A stretch of 64,000 nucleotides of DNA from Caballeronia sp. SEWSISQ10-4 2 (lineage in GTDB: Bacteria > Pseudomonadota > Gammaproteobacteria > Burkholderiales > Burkholderiaceae), in contig NZ_JALPRJ010000010.1 in assembly GCF_030464885.1 (NCBI RefSeq), forward strand, positions 62,001 to 126,000, read 5' to 3'. The notes below the pieces were generated by a model, which was not told the DNA's origin, searched no databases, and worked only from the letters and a program-made list of their open reading frames with translations. This document shows, one piece after another, positions 47,827 to 58,672 of this stretch. The translations under genes were made by a program, and so were the position numbers. Position 1 is the first letter of the stretch. The number at the start of each line of letters is the position of its first letter.

Positions 47827-47898
47827 AGATACTCCATCGATTGCGGCCGGTGACCGGCCCTATTGCCTTGCTCTGCTGCGTGCACACACTCCGCACGC

Positions 47899-50277
47899 TC
47901 ATTCGTAATTGGTGTAACGCGCGAGCGGAGCGGGCGGCGGCGGCGGCGGCGTATAACCGTTGACGCCGGCGCGGAACGCTGCGGTCAGTCCATTATCGAC
48001 GTTCGACAAGCCCTTGAACGTCAATTGAGCGAGAACGCGCGTGCCGGCAGTGTTACTGCCGGTGCTAGTAACACCGTTTGCGTAACGCTGCAAACCGACG
48101 CCGAGCGTCCAGCAGTCGGCATCGTACTGGAAGCCCAGCAGCCCGTCGACGAGACGATGGCCTGCCAGATCGTAGTTCACCCGGCCGACGCTATAAATGT
48201 GTCGCGTCAGCGGCCATTGCGCCGAAATCAAAATCTGGTTGATCGGCGAGGTGGACAGCGTGGTTTCGTTCGCCCGCGTGTACCGGTAGCCGATATTGAT
48301 GACCTTGCGCGCTTCCGGGCTGAATCCGAAACCGACGCTCGAGCGCACCAGCTGGTTGTTATCGGCATTATATTGGAACGCCGTTTCCTGTGAAAAACCA
48401 GCGCCCAGCTTGAAGGACGCGCCCAGGATCAGGTCCGAGTGTTTCGCCTGGTCAAGTGACTGCGTGCTCGAGATGGTGACGCGCTGCGGCTGGAAATAAT
48501 ACTGCTGCGCAATCACAAAACGCGCGCGCTCGTCGCCCGTTGCCGGGTTGATGAAACGCGAAGTCAGGCCGACCGTCAGGCGGTTGGCGTCGGCGATACG
48601 GTCATTACCCGCGTACGTGTTCGGCGTATAGATTTCGGCGAGGCTGAAGTCGGACTGGCCGGTGTCGAAGATAGGCGCGAATTGCTGGTTCCGATACGGC
48701 GTGTACACGTAATACAGGCGCGGTTCCAGCGTCTGGATGTAATCCTGCCCGAAGATGCGCACCGAACGGTCGAACACGAGACCGGTGTCGAAGCTGACCG
48801 TTGGAATGGATTCCGTCAGGCTCTTCGGCTGGCCAGCGGGCGTGCCATTGGCCGCGCTGCCAATGTGATTCAGGTCGTACGACGCGAAGTGATACTGGAC
48901 CTTCGGCGTAACGAAATAACCCGGCCCGGTGACGCTGTAGCTCAGGTAAGGATTAAAAACAGCGCGCTGGCCTTCCGTGGAGTCCGCAATGGTGGTCGTG
49001 AAGCGCGTGTAGTCCGCTTCGGCGCCGTAGTCGAAACCGCCGACGTTGTACTTGTTGTACAGCACGTTCAACTGCGGCTCGCGCGCATACGGCGCGGTCG
49101 CGGGGGGCAATACCTGCCAGCGCTGTTCGTGCGCGAGAATCGACCACGGCCCGTTGTTGTACGTGAGCCCCACTTCCTGCTGATACAACACTTGCGTGCC
49201 GTTCAGGATCTGGCTCGTGGCGTTGCCCAGGTCCTCCGGATACTGATTGTCCGAGACCTTGTTGTAGTTGATGTACCCGCCGAAACCGCCGCCAAAGTTC
49301 TGCTGGTGCTGGATGTAGATCGCATAGCGGTTCGTATGCGTCTGCATGTCCTGCGGCAGGAATTCGCCGGTGATCGTGCCCGAATAAGTAGGCGACAAAT
49401 ACCGGAACGTGGATTGCAGCTGAATGCCGCGCCGCGTCATCAGGCGCGGCGTGACCAGCAAATCGCGATTCGGCGCGATATTGAAGTAATACGGCAGCGA
49501 CGCTTCAAAACCGGTGGTTGAATTCAGCGACACCGTGGGCGGCAACATGCCGCTGCGCCGTTCGCCGGTCAGCGGGAACGACAGCCAGGGGCTCGCGAAC
49601 ACCGGGAAACCCTGGAAAAACAGCACACCGTTGTGCGCGACGCCTTCGTTCGCGGCGGTATCGAAGTCGAACGACGTGCCCTTGATGTACCAGGCCGGGT
49701 CCGTCTCGCACGAGCAGGCCGTGTACGTGCCGTGGTCCACGCGGGTCTGTTCGTTGTCGATCAGGTCCGCGCGCTCGGCACTGCCCGAGCCGTTCGAGAG
49801 GTTAAAGCGGTACTTCGGGTTCGTCATGTAACCCTCGTTCGCCTCCACCTTCAAGTGCGCTTCCGGGCCGATAAACGAATTACCGTTGCTGAAGATCCTG
49901 ACATGACCGTAAGCATCGGCCATGTCGGTGTCCTGGTCGTAATGCAGCGCATCCGACTTGACCACCGATACGTTGCGGCGCAATTCCGCCGAACCCTTCG
50001 CGGCCATGTCCTGGTCCGCCGTGCCCGTGGTGTGGTCGCCGAGCACGAACGTGGCCGGCTGGTCGCCCTGCCGCAGCGGCCGTTCTTCGAGCTGCGGCGC
50101 GAGCCGCAGGCTCCAAGCGTCGCCGAGAGGTTGCGAGTCGGCTGCCGCGCCCGCTAGCTGCGCGTGCGCGAGCGCCGGCATGAGGCCCGGCACTGCTATC
50201 AACGCCGCGAACAGCCGCCGCCTGCGTGGCCGCGCTTCGCGCAATGTAACTGGTTTGGAAAACTGTCGTGGCGGCAT
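47899..50277 (-). CDS. lptD: LPS-assembly protein LptD
   Basis: Outer-membrane beta-barrel that inserts lipopolysaccharide into the outer leaflet with LptE. A signal peptide (Arg-rich, then [18 protein letters not shown]) leads to the N-terminal beta-jellyroll (LptA-like; [20 protein letters not shown]) and a large barrel (about 260-780). N-terminal cysteines sit in YTACSCE and one barrel Cys in DADCWTLG, for the disulfides that open the channel. ATG 50277 fits the signal peptide; the frame is open to 50475 but not protein-like. A Pro-rich tail ([15 protein letters not shown]) follows the last strand. First gene of its operon, divergent from amgK. Confidence 0.94.
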   Translation of the reverse strand: MPPRQFSKPVTLREARPRRRRLFAALIAVPGLMPALAHAQLAGAAADSQPLGDAWSLRLAPQLEERPLRQGDQPATFVLGDHTTGTADQDMAAKGSAELRRNVSVVKSDALHYDQDTDMADAYGHVRIFSNGNSFIGPEAHLKVEANEGYMTNPKYRFNLSNGSGSAERADLIDNEQTRVDHGTYTACSCETDPAWYIKGTSFDFDTAANEGVAHNGVLFFQGFPVFASPWLSFPLTGERRSGMLPPTVSLNSTTGFEASLPYYFNIAPNRDLLVTPRLMTRRGIQLQSTFRYLSPTYSGTITGEFLPQDMQTHTNRYAIYIQHQQNFGGGFGGYINYNKVSDNQYPEDLGNATSQILNGTQVLYQQEVGLTYNNGPWSILAHEQRWQVLPPATAPYAREPQLNVLYNKYNVGGFDYGAEADYTRFTTTIADSTEGQRAVFNPYLSYSVTGPGYFVTPKVQYHFASYDLNHIGSAANGTPAGQPKSLTESIPTVSFDTGLVFDRSVRIFGQDYIQTLEPRLYYVYTPYRNQQFAPIFDTGQSDFSLAEIYTPNTYAGNDRIADANRLTVGLTSRFINPATGDERARFVIAQQYYFQPQRVTISSTQSLDQAKHSDLILGASFKLGAGFSQETAFQYNADNNQLVRSSVGFGFSPEARKVINIGYRYTRANETTLSTSPINQILISAQWPLTRHIYSVGRVNYDLAGHRLVDGLLGFQYDADCWTLGVGLQRYANGVTSTGSNTAGTRVLAQLTFKGLSNVDNGLTAAFRAGVNGYTPPPPPPAPLARYTNYE
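47933..47950. repeat. Triplet repeat in the 3' end of lptD
   Basis: Six GGC units on the plus strand encode six prolines in LptD, near the C-terminus. Short triplet runs like this can vary in length without breaking the frame. Confidence 0.7.
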
Positions 50278-50535
50278 GTTTGAGTGCTGTTCAATCGCGT
50301 CACGCTCGGCGCTCGACGAGAGCGCCCGGGCACAGCCACCGGAACTCGCGCCACCCGAGTTGTCGGTTCGCTGCGAACGAAATGAATCAATCGATGGATG
50401 ATACGGGCGGCTGTCGTGCCCTTTGGAAGCCAACGATGCCGTTGTGGCCTGCCAAAGGCTTCGCGCCGGGCGCAAACGGAATGCTTAAAAAAGTCGTGGG
50501 GTATTATATGGCAAGACGTTTCACCCCTCGAGTTT

Positions 50536-51561
50536 ATGACGCCCAATCCCCCGGATTTTCGCCTTACCCAGCTTCATGACTGGCTGCAATCCAAGGCCGA
50601 GCGGTATCGGCTGGACCTTTCCACGCTCAGCGCCGCTTCCGCCGATGCCAGTTTCCGGCGTTATTTCCGGCTGGCCGCCGACAGCGATCTTGGCAAGACG
50701 CTGATTGCCGTCGACGCCCCGCCGCCCGAGAAGTGCCGCGAATTTGTGCAGGTGGCCGGGTTGCTGCGCGATGCCGGTGTGCATGTGCCGCAGATCCTGG
50801 AAACGGATTTCGATGCCGGCTTCATGCTGGTGACGGATCTCGGCACGACCACGTATCTTTCCGTCCTCGATGAAAAGAACGCCCGGCCGCTGATGCGCTC
50901 GGCTATTGATACGTTGATCAAGTTCCAGGTCACGTCGCGCGAAGGCGTGCTGCCTTTGTTCGATGAAGCGTTCCTGCGCCGTGAAATGGAACTGATGCCC
51001 GAGTGGTTCGTGGCGCGGCATGTGGGTCATACGCTGGACGTTGCCGAGCGCAAGGTGCTGGATGACACGTTTTCGGTGCTGGTTCAAAGCGCGTTGGCTC
51101 AGCCCCAAGTCTTCATGTTGCGCGATTTCATGCCGCGCAACCTGATGGTCAGCGAGCCGAATCCCGGCGTGCTCGACTTTCAGGACGCAGTGTATGGGCC
51201 GCTGAGCTATGACATCGCTTCGCTGCTGCGGGATGCGTTCATTAGCTGGGAAGAAGCGTTCGAACTGGACTGCTTCGTCTACTACTGGGAAGGCGCCCGG
51301 CAGGCCGGATTGCCCGTGGATGCCGACTTCGGCGAGTTTTACCGCCAGATCGAATGGATGGGGTTGCAACGTCACATCAAGGTGCTCGGGCTGTTTGCGC
51401 GGATTTATCACCGCGATGGGAAGCCGCAGTATTTGGCGGACCTGCCGCGATTTATTGGCTATGCGCGCAAGGTATCGGAGCGATATCGGCCGTTGCGGCC
51501 TTTTGCGCGCCTGCTCGATACGCTGGAAGGACGCGCGGTGGACGTGGGTTATACGTTTTGA
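50536..51561 (+). CDS. amgK: N-acetylmuramate/N-acetylglucosamine kinase
   Basis: Aminoglycoside-phosphotransferase-like sugar kinase of cell-wall recycling that phosphorylates MurNAc and GlcNAc at the anomeric position. The catalytic loop is LRDFMPRNLM, followed by the metal-binding LDFQDAVYGPLSYD. Length 341 residues. Its neighbour murU starts six bases after the stop, and the pair is divergent from lptD-surA, an order known in Pseudomonas. The pathway bypasses de novo MurA synthesis and contributes to fosfomycin tolerance in Pseudomonas; here that is inference. ATG 50536 is the domain start. Confidence 0.88.
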   Translation: MTPNPPDFRLTQLHDWLQSKAERYRLDLSTLSAASADASFRRYFRLAADSDLGKTLIAVDAPPPEKCREFVQVAGLLRDAGVHVPQILETDFDAGFMLVTDLGTTTYLSVLDEKNARPLMRSAIDTLIKFQVTSREGVLPLFDEAFLRREMELMPEWFVARHVGHTLDVAERKVLDDTFSVLVQSALAQPQVFMLRDFMPRNLMVSEPNPGVLDFQDAVYGPLSYDIASLLRDAFISWEEAFELDCFVYYWEGARQAGLPVDADFGEFYRQIEWMGLQRHIKVLGLFARIYHRDGKPQYLADLPRFIGYARKVSERYRPLRPFARLLDTLEGRAVDVGYTF

Positions 51562-51566
51562 GCGCC

Positions 51567-52271
51567 TTGAACATAGCGATGATCTTCGCCGCCGGGCGCG
51601 GCGAGCGCATGCGTCCGCTGACGGATTCATGCCCGAAGCCTTTGCTTAAGGTTGGCGGGAAAGCCCTAATCGTCTGGCAAATTGAACGGCTGGCTGCCGC
51701 GGGGTTCAAGACAATCGTCATTAATCACGCGTGGCTTGGACGGATGTTTCAATTGAAGCTCGGCGATGGCTCCCGCTGGGGCGTTCAATTGCGCTATTCG
51801 GCCGAGACTCATGCGTTGGAAACGGCTGGTGGTATTGCCCAAGCATTGCCGTTGCTGGAAGAGCACGGCGAAGCCACCGTTTTCGCGGCAGTCAGCGGCG
51901 ACGTGTTCTGCGAATTCGACTACGCACGATTGCACGAGCGCGCCGCGAAGATGGCGCTGCAAGACGAACCCGCGATGCATCTGGTCATGGTGCCGAATCC
52001 ACCGTTTCATTCCATCGGCGATTTCGCGCTCGATCAGCAAGGCATGCTTTCCCTCGACGGTTCGCCGCGGTTTACCTTCGGCAATATCGGCCTGTACGAC
52101 ACGCGCATGTTCCGCGATCTCGCCACCGCCACGCGGCGCGCGCTGACTCCGTATTACCGCGAGACCATCGCGGCCGGGCGTGCGACAGGTGAGTTGTTTG
52201 AAGGGCGATGGGAGAACGTTGGTACGGCTGCCCAGTTGGAAGAATTGAATCGAGTGCTGCGGGGCAAATGA
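51567..52271 (+). CDS. murU: N-acetylmuramate alpha-1-phosphate uridylyltransferase
   Basis: Nucleotidyltransferase that turns MurNAc-1-phosphate into UDP-MurNAc, completing the shortcut started by AmgK. The signature AMIFAAGRGERMRPLTD with CPKPLLKVGGKALI, then INHAWLG, ETAGGIAQALP and SGDVFCEFD are as in MurU. About 234 residues. The start is probably TTG 51567 (giving MNIAMIFAAG); ATG 51579 would cut into the first strand. Translationally close to amgK. Confidence 0.88.
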   Translation: MNIAMIFAAGRGERMRPLTDSCPKPLLKVGGKALIVWQIERLAAAGFKTIVINHAWLGRMFQLKLGDGSRWGVQLRYSAETHALETAGGIAQALPLLEEHGEATVFAAVSGDVFCEFDYARLHERAAKMALQDEPAMHLVMVPNPPFHSIGDFALDQQGMLSLDGSPRFTFGNIGLYDTRMFRDLATATRRALTPYYRETIAAGRATGELFEGRWENVGTAAQLEELNRVLRGK

Positions 52272-52381
52272 GCACGCATTAATCCGATGCGAAATCCGTA
52301 TCCGGAATAATCACTCTCGCAAGATCACGCTCGACTTACCCGATCCGCCCTCCCGCCAGCCGCCCGCTCGCCAAATGGTAA

Positions 52382-53812
<1,431 letters not shown>

Positions 53813-53829
53813 TCCTGAGTCAGCCAATC

Positions 53830-53867
53830 AAGGCCGTTCAGTGCAATGTGCAATGAACGGCCTTTTT
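53830..53867 (+). terminator. Terminator of purB
   Basis: AAGGCCGTTCA (53830-53840) pairs perfectly with TGAACGGCCTT (53854-53864), followed by a T-run. Confidence 0.92.
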
Positions 53868-53908
53868 CTTTGCGTGAACATATTTGCCTTCGAGTTATCG
53901 TCTTCAAG

Positions 53909-54810
53909 TCATTGCATTTCAAACCGCACCGCTTGCTCGACTAGAAGCTCCGCGTGCGCGGTCGAGTGCTCGACCACGTTATATACGACTCCGCTCACTT
54001 CAGCCGTGCCGTGATGTTCCCAAGTACCTTCAAACAGACCCGGTACATGAGACGTTGTCAGGTCCACTGAATCGCCTTCCTTACCGTTCACAATAAGCTG
54101 CTGCTTACCGTCATGGATAAAGAGGTCTTGTTCGCCAAAACCATCAGGTCGGCAACCGTTAGCTTCAGCGCGTTGTGATGGCCGCCAAGATGGAAAGCTC
54201 CGATGTGCGCCCCTTGCCTTGGTTGAGTACCATCAATCAGCGAACCCAGATCGAGAACCTGATGGTCGCAGAGAAACGCAACGATGTCGAAGGCCTTGGA
54301 ACCGTCCGTCGCCACTGACGCCTTTCTTGCGTACCCGTTCGGATCAAGGCCCATGTCCGCAGCTATACCGGAGGCCTCGGACAACGAAGAATGATTCATG
54401 AAATGATTCGGCGGAAAAAAGGGAGCTGCCGCGCCGACGCTGTTGATCTCCCGTTGCGCAAAAAGATTCAGCGTTTCGAAGTCATCGTGGTCCGATTGCA
54501 CGGTTTCCGCAGCATCCACGGTGATGGAGAAATAACTGCTTGCGCTGCTCATGCCGCAGTCCGTCACCTGAGCCGCGGACAAATCGTGAATGCCGTCAAA
54601 CAGCGGTTTCGATAATTGCAATGACCGGTCGCCCTGCCCATTCGCCGAGACCACACCGAGCAGCACAGTGCCGTCGTGCACGTCGACGGTTGCGAATGGA
54701 TCGGTCTTGCCCGAAACAAGCGGCTTGGCATTGTTGATGGTGCCGCCGTTTAGCGTACCGCCCACGCTTTTAATAACTGCCTGCAGGCGAGCGTCGAATT
54801 CAGAGGCCAT
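53909..54810 (-). pseudogene. Frameshifted Ig-like/Bap-type surface protein gene
   Basis: Two abutting minus-strand frames read as one protein of about 300 residues broken by a single-base shift. The 5' frame starts at ATG 54810 with an AGGA ribosome site and has Ig-like strands (DPFATVDVHDGTVLLGVVSANGQG) and LKLTVADLMV; it then runs off at TGA 54088. The second frame continues EQDLFIHDGKQQLIVNGKEG, GDSVDLTTSHVPGLFEGTW and ends AELLVEQAVRFEMQ, as in Bap-type adhesin modules. The shift maps to the four-A run 54138-54141. It may be real decay, phase variation or a sequencing error. Confidence 0.68.
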
Positions 54811-54991
54811 TTTATTGTCCTGTTACAGATTGGTAAATCGGCGGGCGTTTCATGAACCGCATTGAACCGCCTGAGATGCGGGTCTTTTAATATGACCGAA
54901 CGCGACAGAAAAGTAATGCCTTTTAATGGCTGAAAACCGAACCACCGGGATCCGGAAGCGGAAACAATCTGTTGGGCGAAATGAATACAAA

Positions 54992-55023
54992 AAAGCCGTT
55001 CCAGAACTTCCTGGAACGGCTTT
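54992..55023 (-). terminator. Terminator of the truncated adhesin gene
   Basis: A 13-base perfect stem, AAAGCCGTTCCAG with CTGGAACGGCTTT, loop AACTTC, and a T-run on the minus strand. It ends the 55040-55740 relic and separates it from the next frameshifted gene. Confidence 0.88.
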
Positions 55024-55039
55024 CTCTTACTGCGTTGAT

Positions 55040-55740
55040 TCAACCAGCGCGCCGCTCTTCAGTAACACGCAGTTCCTCACCGTCAATGCACGATGACGAT
55101 CTGCACCCTTGCTGAACCAGAAATTCGGTGTGTGCGCCTAAATGTACTGAATCACCGGTGTGACTTGTGTCCTGCGCGTGCAACGAAGCTGCGTCGTCGA
55201 ACAGGCGATGCCACGGCCGACAGCAGCGTGGCATGCGGAATAGTCGCCGGACAGGACGCCGAAGACGCGCTGTGGTTACCTTTGATATCGACGGCAACAG
55301 CAGTGAAATCATGGCTGCCTGCGTGGAGATTCGTTGCCGTGTACGACCAGACACCTTGTCCATTTGCAATAATGGTCGTGATTAAATCAGCGCCGTCAAA
55401 CAACTGGACGTAATTGCCGGCCGCCGATTTTCCCGTCAATACAGGCGTGGCGGTGATGGACACGTCAGTAATCGTTGGCGCTACCGGCGTCTGACTCTGC
55501 GGTCCCGTCACGGAAACCACCGTCACGAATTGTTCGGACGATGCGCTCCAGTTGTCGTGGTCGTTGCTATCCATTGCTATGACCGTGAACTGGTGCTTGC
55601 CAGCTTTGATGTCGACGGTTGTTGAATACGACCACGGGCCGTCCGCGTTGGCGACAACAGTTCCAATGAGTCGTGCACCGTCATAAACCATGACGACATC
55701 GCCTGCGTCGGCGGAGCCGGTGACTGTCGGCCGGCTTGTG
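55040..55740 (-). pseudogene. 5'-truncated Ig-like repeat adhesin remnant
   Basis: Two bacterial Ig-like repeats: RPTVTGSADAGDVVMVYDG with IGTVVANADGPWSYSTTV, and a second with VLTGKSAAGNYVQLFDGAD and IIANGQGVWSYTATNL. The frame is open upstream to 55835, but has no start codon before an ATG inside the first domain, so the 5' end (secretion signal and further repeats) is gone. Near 55203-55210 the frame shifts; the +1 frame continues LFDDAASLHAQDTSHTGDSV and AHTEFLVQQG to a stop at 55040. The whole is likely a relic of a large type I-secreted or cell-wall-type adhesin. Confidence 0.65.
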
Positions 55741-55821
55741 CCAATTACCGAGCCGTAGGACTTACATATACGATTATTCCGAGAAACCAGCTCGGCTATT
55801 GTGACGTTTGATGAAACGCAA

Positions 55822-55844
55822 AAGGCCGGTGGTTAACCGGCCTT
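55822..55844 (-). terminator. Terminator of gntK
   Basis: AAGGCCGGT and ACCGGCCTT form a 9-base stem, with four T on the minus strand, 29 bases after the gntK stop. Confidence 0.75.
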
Positions 55845-55873
55845 CTTCCGTTTAAATGACGCTCGATGCCCGA

Positions 55874-56368
55874 CTAGCGCTCCATCACTTCGCTCAGCAC
55901 CTTATCCACAATCTCCTCCGGCGATAACGCAATATCCACTTCAATCGCTTCATCCGGTCCCGGTGGTTCCAGCGTATCCAACTGGCTTTGCAGTAACGCG
56001 GGATCGAAGAAATGGCCTGTGCGGGTTTTGATCCGCTCTCTCAGCAACTCCGGCGTTCCCTTTAAATAGACGAAGGTCACGTCCTTGTCGCCATCGCGCA
56101 GAATGTCGCGATACACACGCTTCAACGCCGAGCATGCGTACACGTGCGTAGTGCCGTCCGCCTGCTTTTCTTCAATCGATGCACGGATCGCCTTCAGCCA
56201 CGGCCACCGGTCATCGTCGGTCAACGGAATGCCGTTGTGCATCTTGTCCTTGTTCGCCTGACTGTGGAAACTGTCGGCATCGGCGAAATCGCAACGCAGC
56301 CGCTCGGCCAGCATTTCACCAATCGTGGTCTTGCCGCAACCCGATACACCCATCGCAATCAATATCAT
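55874..56368 (-). CDS. gntK: Gluconokinase
   Basis: Cytoplasmic kinase converting gluconate to 6-phosphogluconate. The P-loop is GVSGCGKTT, followed by FADADSFHS and the NKDKM and GIPLTDDDRWPWL segments that bind gluconate, as in E. coli GntK. 164 residues. ATG 56368 has AAGGAG six bases upstream. It starts 10 bases after gntP, making a gntP-gntK pair that feeds 6-phosphogluconate to the neighbouring edd-eda. Confidence 0.95.
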   Translation of the reverse strand: MILIAMGVSGCGKTTIGEMLAERLRCDFADADSFHSQANKDKMHNGIPLTDDDRWPWLKAIRASIEEKQADGTTHVYACSALKRVYRDILRDGDKDVTFVYLKGTPELLRERIKTRTGHFFDPALLQSQLDTLEPPGPDEAIEVDIALSPEEIVDKVLSEVMER

Positions 56369-56378
56369 CGAAATCTCC

Positions 56379-57740
56379 TTACACGACCGTCGCAAGCGCG
56401 AAGGTCAAACCCAAACCCATCAGCGAAATAATCGTTTCGCACAACGACCAGGTCTTGAACGTCTGGCCCACGGTCATCCCGAAATACTCCTTAACCAACC
56501 AGAAACCGCCGTCGTTCACGTGCGAGAAAATCAGCGAACCGGAACCTGTGGCCAGCACCAGAAGCTCAGGACTCACGCTGCTGCCGGCCGCCGCTGCAAT
56601 CGGCGCAACGATCCCGCATGCGGTGGTCATCGCGACGGTCGCGGAACCGGTTGCGAGGCGAATCAGCGCAGCCACGAACCAGCCGAGCAGCAACGGCGAT
56701 AAATGCGCGGCCGATGCCGTGGTGACCAGTTCCTGCGAAATCCCGCTCTCGCGCAGCACGTTGCCGAAGCCGCCGCCCGCGCCCACGATCAGCGTGATCC
56801 CCGCAATAGGCGCGAGGCATTCACCGCAAAACTTCTGGATCTGTTCACGATTGAATCCACGCGATGCCCCGAAACTCCAGAAGCTGAACAACACGGCGAT
56901 CAGCAACGCCACGTCCGAGTTGCCGACGAAGTGGAGCAAGTTGTTGAGAAGGGATTTCGGCGTGGTGAACAAATCGGCCCAACTGCCGATCAGCATCAAA
57001 ATTACCGGCAGCAAGATGCTGAACAGCGTGATGCCAAAGCCCGGCAGCTCGCGCGTTACACCTTCCTTATGTGATTCGACGAATTGCGCAGCCAGCGGGT
57101 TGTTCTCCGGCAGCTTGATGTATTTGTGGATCAGCAACGCGAACAGCGGACCGGCAACGACGGCCGTAGGAACGCCCACGATCAATCCGTACATGATCGT
57201 CCGGCCAATGTCCGCGTGATACGCCTGTACGGCCAGCAGCGCGGCCGGGTGCGGCGGAATCAGCCCGTGCACGACCGAGAGTCCGGCGACCATCGGCAAG
57301 CCGATCAGCAGCAGCGACTTCTTCGTGCGTTTCGCGACGTTAAACGCAATCGGAATCAGCAACACGAAGCCGACTTCAAAAAACACCGGCAAGCCAACGA
57401 TGATCGCAACGAACATCATGGCCCAGTGAATGTGTTTCTCGCCGAACCAACTTATCAACGTGTTCGCAATGCGTTCCGCACCGCCCGATTCGGCCATCAT
57501 CTTGCCAAGCATGGTGCCAAGCCCAACCACCACCGCTATGTGACCGAGCGTGTTGCCGTTGCCGGTTTCGAACGCCTTGACGATCTTGTCCATCGGCATG
57601 CCGACAGCCAGCCCCAACAACAATGAAACGATGATCAGAACGAGAAACGGGTAAACCTTATAGCGCGTGATCAGCAAGATCAGCAAAGCAATGGCGATAA
57701 CCGCGTACACCAGCAGCATGCTGCCGTGGACTGGTTCCAT
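56379..57740 (-). CDS. gntP: Gluconate:H+ symporter (GntP family)
   Basis: Inner-membrane gluconate permease of 453 residues with about 12-14 hydrophobic segments. Family signatures are the start LLVYAVIAIALLILLITRYK, IPPHPAALLAVQAYHADIGRT and the C-terminal SGSLIFSHVNDGGFWLVKEYF. GGGAGG precedes ATG 57740; the frame is open further but unlikely. It works with gntK and the Entner-Doudoroff genes. Its own promoter should lie in 57741-57916, because a terminator separates it from eda. Confidence 0.95.
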   Translation of the reverse strand: MEPVHGSMLLVYAVIAIALLILLITRYKVYPFLVLIIVSLLLGLAVGMPMDKIVKAFETGNGNTLGHIAVVVGLGTMLGKMMAESGGAERIANTLISWFGEKHIHWAMMFVAIIVGLPVFFEVGFVLLIPIAFNVAKRTKKSLLLIGLPMVAGLSVVHGLIPPHPAALLAVQAYHADIGRTIMYGLIVGVPTAVVAGPLFALLIHKYIKLPENNPLAAQFVESHKEGVTRELPGFGITLFSILLPVILMLIGSWADLFTTPKSLLNNLLHFVGNSDVALLIAVLFSFWSFGASRGFNREQIQKFCGECLAPIAGITLIVGAGGGFGNVLRESGISQELVTTASAAHLSPLLLGWFVAALIRLATGSATVAMTTACGIVAPIAAAAGSSVSPELLVLATGSGSLIFSHVNDGGFWLVKEYFGMTVGQTFKTWSLCETIISLMGLGLTFALATVV

Positions 57741-57916
57741 GAAGCGCCTCCCTTCAGTTATTGACGTTTTTAGACTTGCGGTTACGTTTGCCGTCGCTTG
57801 ACAAGTAGTCAGTTGATTCAGGCGTCCGGCCAAGCGCACACGCAGCCGGCGAGTGATTGACACGGAATTTTACTTGCAGCACCCGAAACCTGTGCAGCGA
57901 GTATTCCCGAATGTGA

Positions 57917-57960
57917 AAAAGCCTCTGCGATGCACTGGTCGGCGCATCGCAGAGGCTTTT
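57917..57960 (-). terminator. Terminator of edd-eda
   Basis: A 17-base perfect stem, AAAAGCCTCTGCGATGC with GCATCGCAGAGGCTTTT, with T-runs on both strands. It lies 37 bases after the eda stop and splits edd-eda from gntP-gntK. Confidence 0.93.
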
Positions 57961-57996
57961 GCGTATTGCTGTATTGCTGTTTTGCTACGGTGCGGC

Positions 57997-58632
57997 TTAT
58001 TGCTTGTGCGGCGCCAGTTCGCTGGCCGCCCGCGCGAGACGCGTCACTTCTGCCCAGTTTTGCGCGGCGAGCGCCGCTTTTGGCGTCAGCCACGAGCCGC
58101 CGACGCACACCACGTTCGGCAGCGCCAGGAAATTCGGCGCGGTTTCCGCAGTGATGCCGCCCGTCGGGCAGAACTTCAGGCCCGGAAATGGACCGTTGAG
58201 CGCTTGCAGCATTGATACACCGCCGGCTTGTTGCGCCGGGAACAGCTTCACGATCTCATAGCCGAATTCCATCGCCTGGATGATGTCGGTCGGTGTCATC
58301 ACGCCAGGCAGCAATGGCAAACCCGCGTCCAGCGACGCCTGGTGAATCTCCTTCGTCAAACCCGGCGATACGCCGAATTGCGCGCCCGCCTTCTTCGCCT
58401 GCGCGCAATGTTCGGGTTTGGTGATCGTCCCCACGCCCACGACGATATCGTCGGCCAGATGACTCGCCCGCTCGATAGCCGCAAGCCCCGCCGCCGTGCG
58501 CAGCGTGATCTCGAGCACCTTGACGCCGCCCGCGTGCAGCGCACGCGAGACGTTCTCACCTTGTTCGACCGAATCGAATGCGAGGACCGGAATCACCGGA
58601 CCCAGACGCACGATTTCACTTACCGTTTTCAT
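57997..58632 (-). CDS. eda: 2-keto-3-deoxy-6-phosphogluconate aldolase
   Basis: Class I aldolase that cleaves KDPG to pyruvate and glyceraldehyde-3-phosphate. The catalytic Glu is in LEITLRT and the Schiff-base Lys in VKLFPAQ; GVGTITK and FCPTGGIT bind phosphate. 211 residues. ATAGGAG lies before the ATG. It starts 40 bases after edd. In other bacteria Eda also cleaves KDGal-type or oxaloacetate substrates. Confidence 0.96.
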   Translation of the reverse strand: MKTVSEIVRLGPVIPVLAFDSVEQGENVSRALHAGGVKVLEITLRTAAGLAAIERASHLADDIVVGVGTITKPEHCAQAKKAGAQFGVSPGLTKEIHQASLDAGLPLLPGVMTPTDIIQAMEFGYEIVKLFPAQQAGGVSMLQALNGPFPGLKFCPTGGITAETAPNFLALPNVVCVGGSWLTPKAALAAQNWAEVTRLARAASELAPHKQ

Positions 58633-58672
58633 TTGCTGCTCCTATTTGTGTTGTCGTGAGCTTTTGTGACGC

